Source: Nonomuraea sp. (lineage in GTDB: Bacteria > Actinomycetota > Actinomycetes > Streptosporangiales > Streptosporangiaceae). Taken from it: a stretch of 21,488 nucleotides of DNA. Made by a program: the position numbers and the translations under genes. Position 1 is the stretch's first letter, and each line of letters begins with the position of its first letter. The notes under the pieces are model-generated. The model searched no databases. It had not been told where the DNA came from and worked only from the letters and a program-made list of their open reading frames with translations. This document shows, piece after piece, positions 6,819 through 14,850 of the stretch. The stretch is from NCBI GenBank assembly GCA_013362835.1, contig JABFVJ010000090.1, forward strand, positions 1 to 21,488, read 5' to 3'.

Positions 6819-7607
6819 CTAGTTGTATTTGTACTGCCTTGTCGCGGCCCGATGGCCGCCGTCGAAGACCGAGGCGCGGTACATGCTGATCGACTGGTCG
6901 CCGTGCTCGGCCTTGCCGCAGGTGTTGAGCCCGGCGAGCTGGTGGATCTCGTACCGGGCGGTGGGGTCGCCCGCGAGGAAGTACTCGGCGCGCGCCTGGT
7001 TCTCGTCGGCCCTGGTGTCGCAGGCGAAGACGTACGTGCCGCGCTCGTGGAAGCACACGCTCGCCCCGCCCCCGGTGTACGAGCACACCTTCGAACGCGC
7101 CCGCGCCTGCGCCGGGGTGACCCGGGTGTCCCGCTTGATCGGGTATTTGGCGAGGTTGCGCACCGTCTTCCAGCGGCCCACCTTGACGCGGTGGCCGCCG
7201 GCGTACACGGCGGCCCTGAAGGTGACGGTCTTGCCGATCTCGCGGTTGCCGCGGATCTCGCCCTTGCCGCCGAGGTTGTGGATGACGTACTTGGTGCCGA
7301 GGTACTCGTTCAGGTGGTACTCGACGGCGGCGTGCCGGTTGTCGTTCCGGGTGTCCTCGACCCAGATCCCCGGCCGGTCGCTCCCGTCGGGGCCCACGCA
7401 CACCTCGGCGCCCTTGACGGCCGCGCACGTCGGCTCCGCCACGGCCGCGGCGGTCACGGGGGCCAGGGGGGTCGCCGAGGTCACCGGGGTCACCCGGGTC
7501 ACGGCGGGCTCCTGGACGGCCTGCCGGGTCTCGGCCACGGCCCCATCTGTGCTGAACACGGCGGCCGTCATCACGACCATGGCTACGAATCTTCGACCTA
7601 GCGCCAC
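6819..7607 (-). CDS. Secreted protein with a tandemly duplicated domain, unknown function
   Basis: 262 aa from GTG 7607, chosen because GGAG lies 8 nt upstream and a signal peptide (1-25, cut after AVA) follows at once. The 7646 ATG would add 13 residues without a better leader. After a Thr/Pro/Val-rich linker (26-60) come two similar units, about 69-149 and 184-262. Each begins VC, contains DTR plus an EY pair, then Y-x-IH-x-L-x-G, and ends RA-x-V-(4 residues)-GGHR. The second unit has extra cysteines. This is an internal duplication of a domain of roughly 80 residues that I do not recognise. Exported; partner and function unknown. It ends with TAG 6821-6819. Confidence 0.78.
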   Translation of the reverse strand: MALGRRFVAMVVMTAAVFSTDGAVAETRQAVQEPAVTRVTPVTSATPLAPVTAAAVAEPTCAAVKGAEVCVGPDGSDRPGIWVEDTRNDNRHAAVEYHLNEYLGTKYVIHNLGGKGEIRGNREIGKTVTFRAAVYAGGHRVKVGRWKTVRNLAKYPIKRDTRVTPAQARARSKVCSYTGGGASVCFHERGTYVFACDTRADENQARAEYFLAGDPTARYEIHQLAGLNTCGKAEHGDQSISMYRASVFDGGHRAATRQYKYN

Positions 7608-7715
7608 TTCGGCATCTCCAGTCTCACCGGTCACAACAATGTGCATGAGTGTGACGCGAAAATTGTCGGACTGGTTGAGAAATATGGATGATGGCGGTAA
7701 TTCGGCGTTCATCGA

Positions 7716-7721
7716 TACGCT
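7716..7721 (+). promoter_or_regulatory. -10 hexamer TACGCT for a leaderless nucleotidyltransferase mRNA
   Basis: TACGCT ends exactly 6 nt before ATG 7728 and there is no Shine-Dalgarno, the classic layout of an actinobacterial leaderless gene with transcription starting at the A of ATG. The -35 region is weak. The 120-bp gap 7608-7727 also has to hold the divergent promoter for the gene at 7607. Confidence 0.5.
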
Positions 7722-7727
7722 GGCCGG

Positions 7728-8540
7728 ATGGATGTCATCGCGGACGTCGCCGCCCGGCTGGCCGAGGTGCCCGGGGTGGTGGCGGTCGCGCTCGGCGGCA
7801 GCAGGGCCCGCGGCACCCACCGCCCCGACTCGGACGTCGACCTCGGCGTCTACTACCGGCCCCCGCTCGCCGTCGACGACCTGCGCGCGCTGGCCCACGA
7901 GGTGACGGGCCAGCCGACCGAGGTGACCGAGCCCGGCGGATGGGGTCCGTGGGTGGACGGCGGCGGCTGGCTCACGATCGACGGCACGCGGGTGGACTGG
8001 ATCTTCCGCGACCTCGACCGCGTACGCCGGGTCTGGCGCGACTGCCAGGCCGGACGCTACGAGATCGGCGTCCAGCCGGGACACCCCCTGGGCTTCTACT
8101 CCCACGCCTACGCGGGCGAGGTGGCGCTGTGCCGGGTGCTCGCCGACCCGTCCGGCGAGCTCACCGCCCTGCGCAAGGAGACCGCCGACTACCCGCCGGC
8201 CCTGCGCGAGGCGCTGGTCCGGGGGTTGTGGGAGTCCGGCTTCTCCCTGATGACCGCCGCGTACGGCGCCGCCGGCCGCGATCCGGTCTACGCGGCAGGG
8301 GCGCTGTTCCGCGCGATCGGCGTCGCCTGCCACGCGCTGCACGCCGCCGACGGCGCCTGGTTGATCAACGAGAAGGGCATGGTCGCCGCCGCCGGCCGGC
8401 TGCCGTCGGCGCCCGAGCGGTTCGCCGAGCGGGGCCAGGCGCTGCTCGCCTCCGTCGGGAGCACCCCGGAGGAGATCTCCCGTACGGTCGCCGCCGCCGA
8501 ACAGCTGATCGACGAGGTACGGGCCGCCTGCGAGGGCTGA
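7728..8540 (+). CDS. Stand-alone nucleotidyltransferase-domain protein
   Basis: 270 aa. The N-terminal third carries the pol-beta nucleotidyltransferase signature GGSRARGTHRPDSDVDL: Gly24-Ser25, metal-binding Asp36 and Asp38, and a third acidic residue at about Asp90 (TRVDWIF). It should therefore bind Mg-NTP and transfer a nucleotide to a small molecule, protein or RNA. The remainder (about 110-270) is mostly helical and resembles the C-terminal helical region of small aminoglycoside-type or DUF4037-like enzymes, which have no fixed substrate. No HEPN partner gene lies next to it, so a HEPN/MNT toxin-antitoxin pair is unlikely. The start is supported by the leaderless layout. Its stop is 3 bp from the convergent membrane-protein stop. 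Confidence 0.85.
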   Translation: MDVIADVAARLAEVPGVVAVALGGSRARGTHRPDSDVDLGVYYRPPLAVDDLRALAHEVTGQPTEVTEPGGWGPWVDGGGWLTIDGTRVDWIFRDLDRVRRVWRDCQAGRYEIGVQPGHPLGFYSHAYAGEVALCRVLADPSGELTALRKETADYPPALREALVRGLWESGFSLMTAAYGAAGRDPVYAAGALFRAIGVACHALHAADGAWLINEKGMVAAAGRLPSAPERFAERGQALLASVGSTPEEISRTVAAAEQLIDEVRAACEG

Positions 8541-8543
8541 TAC

Positions 8544-9035
8544 TCAGTCGGGACGCCTGGCCGGGATCAGGGTGGTCAGCAGCAGGAGCAGGGCGCTCTG
8601 GGCGAGCATGCCGGGCGCGAGCGGCGGGGCGGGGCCGACGGACTTGGTCAGGGCGTACCACCACTGCGTGAGGGGCGAGAGCGTCTGCCAGGTGTCGGCG
8701 TAGCGCGGGTCGAAGGAGCCCATGTCATGGTTGGCGGTGATGTGGGCGTACACGCCGAACGCGGAGGCGAGCAGCACCGCGAGCGCGAGCCACCGGATCA
8801 CCTTGATCGTGAGCGGGCCGGCGTCGAGGGCGAGCAGCACGAGCCCGGCCGCGAGCACCAGCAGCGCCCCCCAGGGGACGAGCTGCTGCGCGCTCTGCCA
8901 GTGGCGTTCGAAGGCGAGCTCCAGGGCGGCGCCCAGGATGCCCAGCGCGACCAGGCCGAAGAGCCCCAGGCGGACCGTGACGGCGCCGAGCCGTCCGACA
9001 GGAGTTTGCGCGTTCGTTGGAGGCACGCGCTCCAC
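8544..9035 (-). CDS. Small membrane protein, four predicted helices
   Basis: 163 aa if it starts at GTG 9035; GTG 9026 is an alternative and neither has a convincing ribosome site. Hydrophobic segments lie at about 20-42, 52-70, 78-98 and 138-155. A polar loop between helices 3 and 4 contains ANHDMGSFDPRYADTWQ. This looks like a conserved actinobacterial integral membrane protein without enzyme motifs; I cannot assign a function. An AT-rich TATATT (9072-9067, minus strand) about 30 bp upstream could be its -10. Its stop is almost touching that of the convergent nucleotidyltransferase gene. Confidence 0.75.
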   Translation of the reverse strand: MERVPPTNAQTPVGRLGAVTVRLGLFGLVALGILGAALELAFERHWQSAQQLVPWGALLVLAAGLVLLALDAGPLTIKVIRWLALAVLLASAFGVYAHITANHDMGSFDPRYADTWQTLSPLTQWWYALTKSVGPAPPLAPGMLAQSALLLLLTTLIPARRPD

Positions 9036-9091
9036 GCTGCCCGCGCGGTCTCAGAGACGCCTCAGGAATATATGAACTTTCAATGAGAATG

Positions 9092-9119
9092 CCCGGTACG
9101 AGACCGGGGGAGGCCCCGG
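9092..9119. terminator. Candidate terminator downstream of lpdA
   Basis: Two overlapping hairpins can form: CCCGGT/ACCGGG (9092-9097 with 9103-9108) or CCGGGG/CCCCGG (9104-9109 with 9114-9119), each a 6-bp stem with a 4-5 nt loop. They lie 35-62 bp past the lpdA stop and before the next minus-strand gene. No U tract. Confidence 0.4.
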
Positions 9120-9153
9120 AACCCCCGCCAGGGATCCGGGGCGCAGGCCGCGG

Positions 9154-10533
<1,380 letters not shown>

Positions 10534-10540
10534 GCCTCGG

Positions 10541-10546
10541 ACCATA
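10541..10546 (-). promoter_or_regulatory. -10 hexamer TATGGT for lpdA
   Basis: On the minus strand TATGGT ends 7 nt before ATG 10533, and GAGG lies only 1 nt from the ATG, too close to serve as a Shine-Dalgarno. This suggests a leaderless lpdA mRNA. Confidence 0.45.
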
Positions 10547-10572
10547 CCGCTCGCCCCAGGCCGCCCTTGACG

Positions 10573-10947
10573 CTAGACCTCCACCTTGTACGACAGCGTC
10601 AGCTCGTCGGCCGGAACCCCCCGGATTCCCCAGTTCACCTTGGGCATCTCGATGATCGTGATCTCCACGTCCTCGGGGTCGTATCCCGATTTGTCGTAGA
10701 TCTCGCGGATCAACGCGCGCTTGGCGTCGTCGCTGCGCCCGGTGAAGCAGACGACTTCAATGATCAGGTAATTCTCGCTCCGGGCCGGGCAGACGAAGTC
10801 GTCGGCCTCCATCAGCAGGAACCGGTGGAACCGCTTCTCCTCGGGCACGCCCCACGCGCTCACCAGGCACGACTGCAACAGGTCGGAGACCTCCCGCTGC
10901 CGCCCCGCCCACACGTCACGCCGTCCGTAAATCTTCACTTGCGCCAT
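10573..10947 (-). CDS. Tautomerase-superfamily protein without N-terminal proline
   Basis: 124 aa from ATG 10947. Length and the conserved stretches (RFHRFLLMEADDF, a central strand LIIEVVCFTGRS followed by AKRALIREIYDKSG, and MPKVNWGIRG near the end) resemble the Tautomerase_2 branch of the 4-oxalocrotonate tautomerase superfamily. Known active members use Pro-1, exposed after Met removal, as catalytic base. Here the protein begins Met-Ala-Gln, so that residue is absent. No other upstream start in the 18-bp gap could supply it. It may be a non-catalytic or mechanistically different subfamily. It is divergent from the response regulator and appears leaderless (TATATT ends 6 nt before ATG). 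Confidence 0.82.
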   Translation of the reverse strand: MAQVKIYGRRDVWAGRQREVSDLLQSCLVSAWGVPEEKRFHRFLLMEADDFVCPARSENYLIIEVVCFTGRSDDAKRALIREIYDKSGYDPEDVEITIIEMPKVNWGIRGVPADELTLSYKVEV

Positions 10948-10965
10948 GTCGGCAATATAGAGGAC
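10948..10965. promoter_or_regulatory. 18-bp symmetric divergent promoter with shared -10
   Basis: The whole gap between two divergent start codons is 6 nt + AATATA (10954-10959) + 6 nt. On the minus strand the hexamer reads TATATT, a near-ideal -10 placed 6 nt before ATG 10947. On the plus strand CAATAT (10953-10958), or the same hexamer, sits 6-7 nt before GTG 10966. Both mRNAs would be leaderless and compete for one site. The -35 elements would lie in the opposite genes and are weak. Confidence 0.6.
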
Positions 10966-11616
10966 GTGATCCGCATACTCCTCGCCGACGACGAGGCCAT
11001 GATCAGGGCGGGGGTCCGGGCGATCCTCGGCTCCGATCCGTCCCTCGACGTGGTCGCCGAGGCGGGCGACGGCAGGCAGGCCGTCGACCTCGCCATCAGC
11101 CACCGCCCCGACGTCGCGCTGCTCGACATCCGCATGCCGAAGCTCGACGGCCTCGCCGCCGCGGCCGAGCTGCGCCGCGTCGCGCCCGACACGGCCGTGG
11201 TGATGCTCACCACATTCGGCGAGGACGACTACATCGCCAAGGCGCTGGAGGTGGGGGCGAGCGGCTTCTTGCTCAAGTCCGGCGACCCGCGCGAGCTGAT
11301 CTCCGGCATCCACGCCGTCGCCGACGGGGCGGCGTACCTGTCGCCCAAGGTCGCCCAGCGCGTGATCGCCCAGCTCTCGGGCGGCAGGATGGCGCGGCAG
11401 GCCGTCGCGCGCGACCGCGTCGACGCTCTCACCGAACGCGAACGCGAGGTCCTCGCCCTGCTCGGCGCCGGGTTGTCGAACGCGGAGATCGCCAAGCGCC
11501 TGCACATCGTGGAGGGCACGGTGAAGGCGTACGTGAGCGCGATCTTGACCAGGCTCGACGTACGCAACAGGGTGCAGGCCGCGATCATCGCCCACGAGGC
11601 GGGATTGGTAGCCTGA
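10966..11616 (+). CDS. Orphan NarL/LuxR-family response regulator
   Basis: 216 aa from GTG 10966. The receiver has Asp8/Asp9, phospho-acceptor Asp54 (LLDIRMPK), TTFGEDD as switch region and the FLLKSG lysine; the C-terminal LuxR helix-turn-helix spans about 148-210 (TEREREVLALLGAGLSNAEIA, GTVKAYV). All phosphorylation residues are present, so it should be a true response regulator, yet no kinase gene lies next to it in this window. It shares an 18-bp promoter gap with the tautomerase and ends 3 bp before the pyrD frame, suggesting cotranscription with pyrD. It is distinct from the regulator at 3011-3637. Confidence 0.92.
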   Translation: MIRILLADDEAMIRAGVRAILGSDPSLDVVAEAGDGRQAVDLAISHRPDVALLDIRMPKLDGLAAAAELRRVAPDTAVVMLTTFGEDDYIAKALEVGASGFLLKSGDPRELISGIHAVADGAAYLSPKVAQRVIAQLSGGRMARQAVARDRVDALTEREREVLALLGAGLSNAEIAKRLHIVEGTVKAYVSAILTRLDVRNRVQAAIIAHEAGLVA

Positions 11617-11622
11617 CCCGTG

Positions 11623-12675
11623 ATGTATCGCCTCGTGTTCACGCAGGTCTTGCGACGTTTCGACGCCGAGGCCGTGCACCATCTCACCGTCAGGGCCCTC
11701 GCCGTGCTCGCCCGGCTGCCCCTGCTCAAGCGGCTGCTCCACCGAGCCTTCGCCCCGCACGACCCGGCCCTGCGGGTGACCGCGTTCGGCGTGCACTTCC
11801 CCGGCCCGCTCGGCCTCGCCGCCGGCTTCGACAAGGACGCCGCCTGCGCCGAGGGCATCGCCGCGCTCGGCTTCGGCCACGTCGAGGTCGGCACCATCAC
11901 CGCCCACGCCCAGCCCGGCAACCCGCGTCCGCGCCTGTTCCGGCTGGTGGGGGAGCGGGCGGTGATCAACAGGATGGGCTTCAACAACGCCGGGGCCCGC
12001 GCCGCCGCCCGCCGCCTCCGCCGTACGCGCGGGGTGCCCGTCGTGGTCGGGGTCAACATCGGCAAGACCAAGGTGGTCCCCGAGTCCGAGGCCGTGGCCG
12101 ACTACGTGGCGAGCGCCAGGGAGCTGGCCCCTCTGGCCGACTACCTGGTCGTCAACGTCAGCTCGCCCAACACGCCTGGCCTGCGCAACCTCCAGGCGGT
12201 CTCGCTGCTGCGCCCGCTGCTGACCGCGGTCAAGGAGGTCGCCGACGCGACGCCGAAGCGTACGCCGCTGCTGGTGAAGATCGCCCCCGACCTGGCCGAC
12301 GAGGACGTCGACGCGGTCGCCGACCTCGCCGTGGAGCTGGGCCTCGACGGCATCATCGCCACCAACACCACGATCAGGCACGGCGGCGAGACCGGCGGCC
12401 TGTCCGGGCGTCCGCTCAAGGCCCGCTCGCTTGAGGTCCTGCGCCGCCTGCGCGCCAAGGTCGACGACCGCGTCACCCTCGTCTCGGCGGGCGGCGTCGA
12501 GGACGTCGACGACGTCTGGGAACGCCTGCTGGCCGGGGCGACCCTCGTCCAGGGCTACACCGGCTGGATCTACGGCGGCCCGCTGTGGGCCGCCCGCATC
12601 CACCGGCAGCTCGCCCGCCGCGTCCGCCGCCACGGCCTGTCCTCGGTCACGGAGGCCATCGGCCGCACCGCGTGA
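11623..12675 (+). CDS. pyrD: Dihydroorotate dehydrogenase (quinone), class 2
   Basis: 350 aa from ATG 11623; GTG 11620 directly before it would add one Met. It oxidises dihydroorotate to orotate in pyrimidine synthesis and passes electrons to the quinone pool at the inner face of the membrane. The N-terminal 45 residues form the amphipathic helical extension typical of class 2. FMN and substrate motifs are [38 protein letters not shown] (catalytic Ser181), KIAPD, ATNTT, SAGGV and [11 protein letters not shown]. Length is normal. TAGCCT at 11609-11614 could be a private leaderless -10. The 6-nt distance from the response regulator also allows cotranscription. Confidence 0.97.
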   Translation: MYRLVFTQVLRRFDAEAVHHLTVRALAVLARLPLLKRLLHRAFAPHDPALRVTAFGVHFPGPLGLAAGFDKDAACAEGIAALGFGHVEVGTITAHAQPGNPRPRLFRLVGERAVINRMGFNNAGARAAARRLRRTRGVPVVVGVNIGKTKVVPESEAVADYVASARELAPLADYLVVNVSSPNTPGLRNLQAVSLLRPLLTAVKEVADATPKRTPLLVKIAPDLADEDVDAVADLAVELGLDGIIATNTTIRHGGETGGLSGRPLKARSLEVLRRLRAKVDDRVTLVSAGGVEDVDDVWERLLAGATLVQGYTGWIYGGPLWAARIHRQLARRVRRHGLSSVTEAIGRTA

Positions 12676-12683
12676 CGCTCCCC

Positions 12684-12689
12684 TATCGT
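12684..12689 (+). promoter_or_regulatory. -10 hexamer TATCGT for the GNAT gene
   Basis: TATCGT ends exactly 6 nt before GTG 12696. The only purine-rich run (GGAG 12691-12694) is 1 nt from the start and cannot act as a Shine-Dalgarno, so a leaderless transcript is the best reading. Confidence 0.5.
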
Positions 12690-12695
12690 GGGAGC

Positions 12696-13256
12696 GTGAT
12701 CAGTGCCGAGGTGAAGCTCACCGACGACGTCGTCATGCGACCGATCCGGCGGACCGACGCGGACGCGCTCGCCGACTCCTACCGCCGCAACCGCGACTTC
12801 CTGCGTCCCTGGGAGCCCCGCAGGTCCGACGACTTCTACACCGCCGCCGGCCAGGCCGCCCGGCTCGACAGGCTGATCGAGGACCGGGTGGCGGGCCTGG
12901 TGATGCCGTGGGTGCTCGCCGACGGCGACCTGATCGTCGGCCGGATGAACCTGAACAGCATCGTCCGCGGCGCCGCCCAGAGCGCCTCACTGGGCTACTG
13001 GGTCGACGCCGAGTACAACGGGCGGGGCCTTGCCACCAGGGCGGTCGTGGAGGCGTGCCGGGCCGCCGACGAGGACCTCGACCTGCACCGGGTCGAGGCG
13101 GGCACGCTGCCGCACAACACGGCCTCGCAGACGGTCCTGCTCAGGTGCGGTTTCGAGCGGTTCGGCATGGCGCCCCGAGCCATCAGCATCGACGGCAGGT
13201 GGCAGGACCACGTGCTGTTCCAGCGCGTGCTCAACGACCGCCCGGCCCCGATGTGA
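12696..13256 (+). CDS. GNAT acetyltransferase, RimJ-like
   Basis: 186 aa from GTG 12696, 20 bp after the pyrD stop. The layout matches RimJ/RimL-type N-acetyltransferases: N-terminal MRPIRRTDADALADSYRRN, the acetyl-CoA pyrophosphate-binding loop EYNGRGLAT (about 106-114) after a GYWVDAE strand, HRVEAGTLPHNTASQTVLLRCGFE with the Asn that usually packs against CoA, and a final strand HVLFQRVL. Expected activity is transfer of acetyl from acetyl-CoA to a protein N-terminus or small amine; the acceptor cannot be read. Its TGA is 1 bp from the stop of the convergent GH20 gene, with no room for a terminator. Confidence 0.88.
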   Translation: MISAEVKLTDDVVMRPIRRTDADALADSYRRNRDFLRPWEPRRSDDFYTAAGQAARLDRLIEDRVAGLVMPWVLADGDLIVGRMNLNSIVRGAAQSASLGYWVDAEYNGRGLATRAVVEACRAADEDLDLHRVEAGTLPHNTASQTVLLRCGFERFGMAPRAISIDGRWQDHVLFQRVLNDRPAPM

Positions 13257-13257
13257 G

Positions 13258-14850
13258 TCAGACGCTCGGCCGGGTCGACTCCGCGTCGTAGGTCATGGCG
13301 TCGATGCGCTCCATCACGTCCTTGACCTTGACGCCCGACGGCCGGTGCGGCCGCCGCCGCTGCCACGGGTGCGGGCCCGCGAGCGGCCGGTACTCCACGC
13401 CGATCGCGTCCAGCCGCCCCAGGTGCTCGCCCAGCCGGTCGGCGAACCCGTCGCCGCCCGTGCCCGCCCAGGCCACCTCCGCGAGCGCGCAGGCGCGCGG
13501 CCACATCCGGTAGTCGAGCGTCCGCGCGTCGGGGACGCGCTCCGACCAGAGCTGCGCCTGTACGCCCATCACGCGCGCCCGCTCCTCCTCCGACCAGTCG
13601 GCCGGCGCCGGGTCGAACGCCGCCACGTCCTCGACCGTGGTCGCGTCGCCGATCGCCATCGGCTCGTCGGCCGTGGCCGCCTCGGCGTAGTCGAAGTACA
13701 GCGGGAACACCGGCGTGGCCACCACGTCGTGCCCGGCCGCCGCGGCCCGCCGCCCGACGCCCATGCCGCGCCACGGCATCACCACGGTGTCCTGGCGCAG
13801 CCCGCCGCTGACGAACGCCTCGTCCCACACCACGGCCCGCGCGCCGCGCTCGGCCAGCGCGTCGGCCAGCACGCGCAGGAACCACGCCTGCAGGTCGTTG
13901 ACCGTGGCGAGCCCGAGCGAGTCCCGGTACGCGGCGATCTCCGCCGACCGCCCCCAGTGGTCGAGCACGACCTCGTCCCCGCCGATGTGGAAGAACGGCG
14001 TCTCGCCGAGCGCCCCGATCACCTCGTCGAAGATCGTCGTCAGGAACTCGACGGTCGGCGGCAGCGGCGACAGGATCGCGGGCGAGATGCCCCATCGGTC
14101 GAGCACGTCGTGGCGCTCGCCCGTGGCGCCGAGCGCCGGATAGGCCGCCAGGATCGCCGAGGCGTGCCCCGGCACGTCGATCTCCGGCACGACCGTGACG
14201 AACCTGGCCCGCGCGTACGCGCCGATCTCGGCCAGGTCGTCGAGCGTGTAGTAGCCGCCGTGCGGGATGTCGTCGTACGCCTCCGGCTCACGGTAGTAGT
14301 TGGTCGCCGTGCGCGGCCGGTGGGAGGAGACCTCGTGCAGCAGCGGATAGGCCCTGCTCTCCACCCGCCACCCCTGGTCGTCGACCAGGTGGAGGTGGAG
14401 CCGGTTGAGCTTGTGCACGGCCATGAGGTCGATCAGCCTGAGCACCTCGCGCTTGGGGAAGAAATGCCGCGCCACGTCGAGGTGCAGCCCCCGCCAGGCG
14501 AAACGCGGCGCGTCCTCGATCCGCGTCCCAGGCACCGGCCAGGACCCACCGGCGGAGAACCTGTAGGAGGCGGCCGGCAGCAACTGGTGCAACGACTGCG
14601 CCGCGTAGAACGCGCCCGCCGCCCCACCGGCGACGATCTCGACACCCCGGGACCCGGCCGTCAACCGGTACGCCTCCGCGCCGAGCGCGGGGTCCTGCCG
14701 CACCTCGATGTCACCCGAATCACCCGGACGCAGGTCGAGAAGGGGGAGAGCACGACGTACGGCGTCGGCGAAGGGGCCGGCGACGGTCGCGCCCGAGGTC
14801 AGCTCGAACGAGCCGGAAAGATCACTGTGCAGCTCTGGGCGAGGAATCAT
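13258..14850 (-). CDS. Cytoplasmic GH20 beta-N-acetylhexosaminidase
   Basis: 530 aa from ATG 14850, which overlaps the amidase stop as ATGA. It has the usual two-part GH20 plan: an N-terminal alpha/beta GH20b domain (about 1-115) and a TIM barrel beginning RFAWRGLHLDVARHFF. The catalytic pair is Asp292-Glu293 in HIGGDEV; supporting motifs are HLHLVDDQGWR, PEIDVPGHA, a WDEAF strand and the MPWRGM and LWSE tryptophans. It removes terminal GlcNAc or GalNAc by substrate-assisted catalysis. No signal peptide is present, so it probably acts on imported chitooligosaccharides or muropeptide fragments. Coupling to an amidase gene supports the cell-wall recycling reading, but this is inference. Confidence 0.94.
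   Translation of the reverse strand: MIPRPELHSDLSGSFELTSGATVAGPFADAVRRALPLLDLRPGDSGDIEVRQDPALGAEAYRLTAGSRGVEIVAGGAAGAFYAAQSLHQLLPAASYRFSAGGSWPVPGTRIEDAPRFAWRGLHLDVARHFFPKREVLRLIDLMAVHKLNRLHLHLVDDQGWRVESRAYPLLHEVSSHRPRTATNYYREPEAYDDIPHGGYYTLDDLAEIGAYARARFVTVVPEIDVPGHASAILAAYPALGATGERHDVLDRWGISPAILSPLPPTVEFLTTIFDEVIGALGETPFFHIGGDEVVLDHWGRSAEIAAYRDSLGLATVNDLQAWFLRVLADALAERGARAVVWDEAFVSGGLRQDTVVMPWRGMGVGRRAAAAGHDVVATPVFPLYFDYAEAATADEPMAIGDATTVEDVAAFDPAPADWSEEERARVMGVQAQLWSERVPDARTLDYRMWPRACALAEVAWAGTGGDGFADRLGEHLGRLDAIGVEYRPLAGPHPWQRRRPHRPSGVKVKDVMERIDAMTYDAESTRPSV

Noticed and set aside
6273..7607. The two adjacent secreted proteins as paralogues
   Set aside because: Apart from signal peptides and cysteines, no ordered motif of the 262-aa protein repeats is found in the 155-aa protein.
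7728..9035. Nucleotidyltransferase plus neighbour as a HEPN/MNT toxin-antitoxin pair
   Set aside because: The neighbour is a convergent four-helix membrane protein without HEPN motifs, and the nucleotidyltransferase is much longer than MNT antitoxins.
9073..9082. TGAACTTTCA, similar to the TGAAACTTTCA operator at 2943
   Set aside because: It is not a perfect inverted repeat, and the neighbouring membrane protein and lpdA give no reason for sugar control.
12141..12476. Antisense frame of 111 codons within pyrD
   Set aside because: pyrD is intact with all motifs; the antisense product is Arg/Ser/Ala low complexity.
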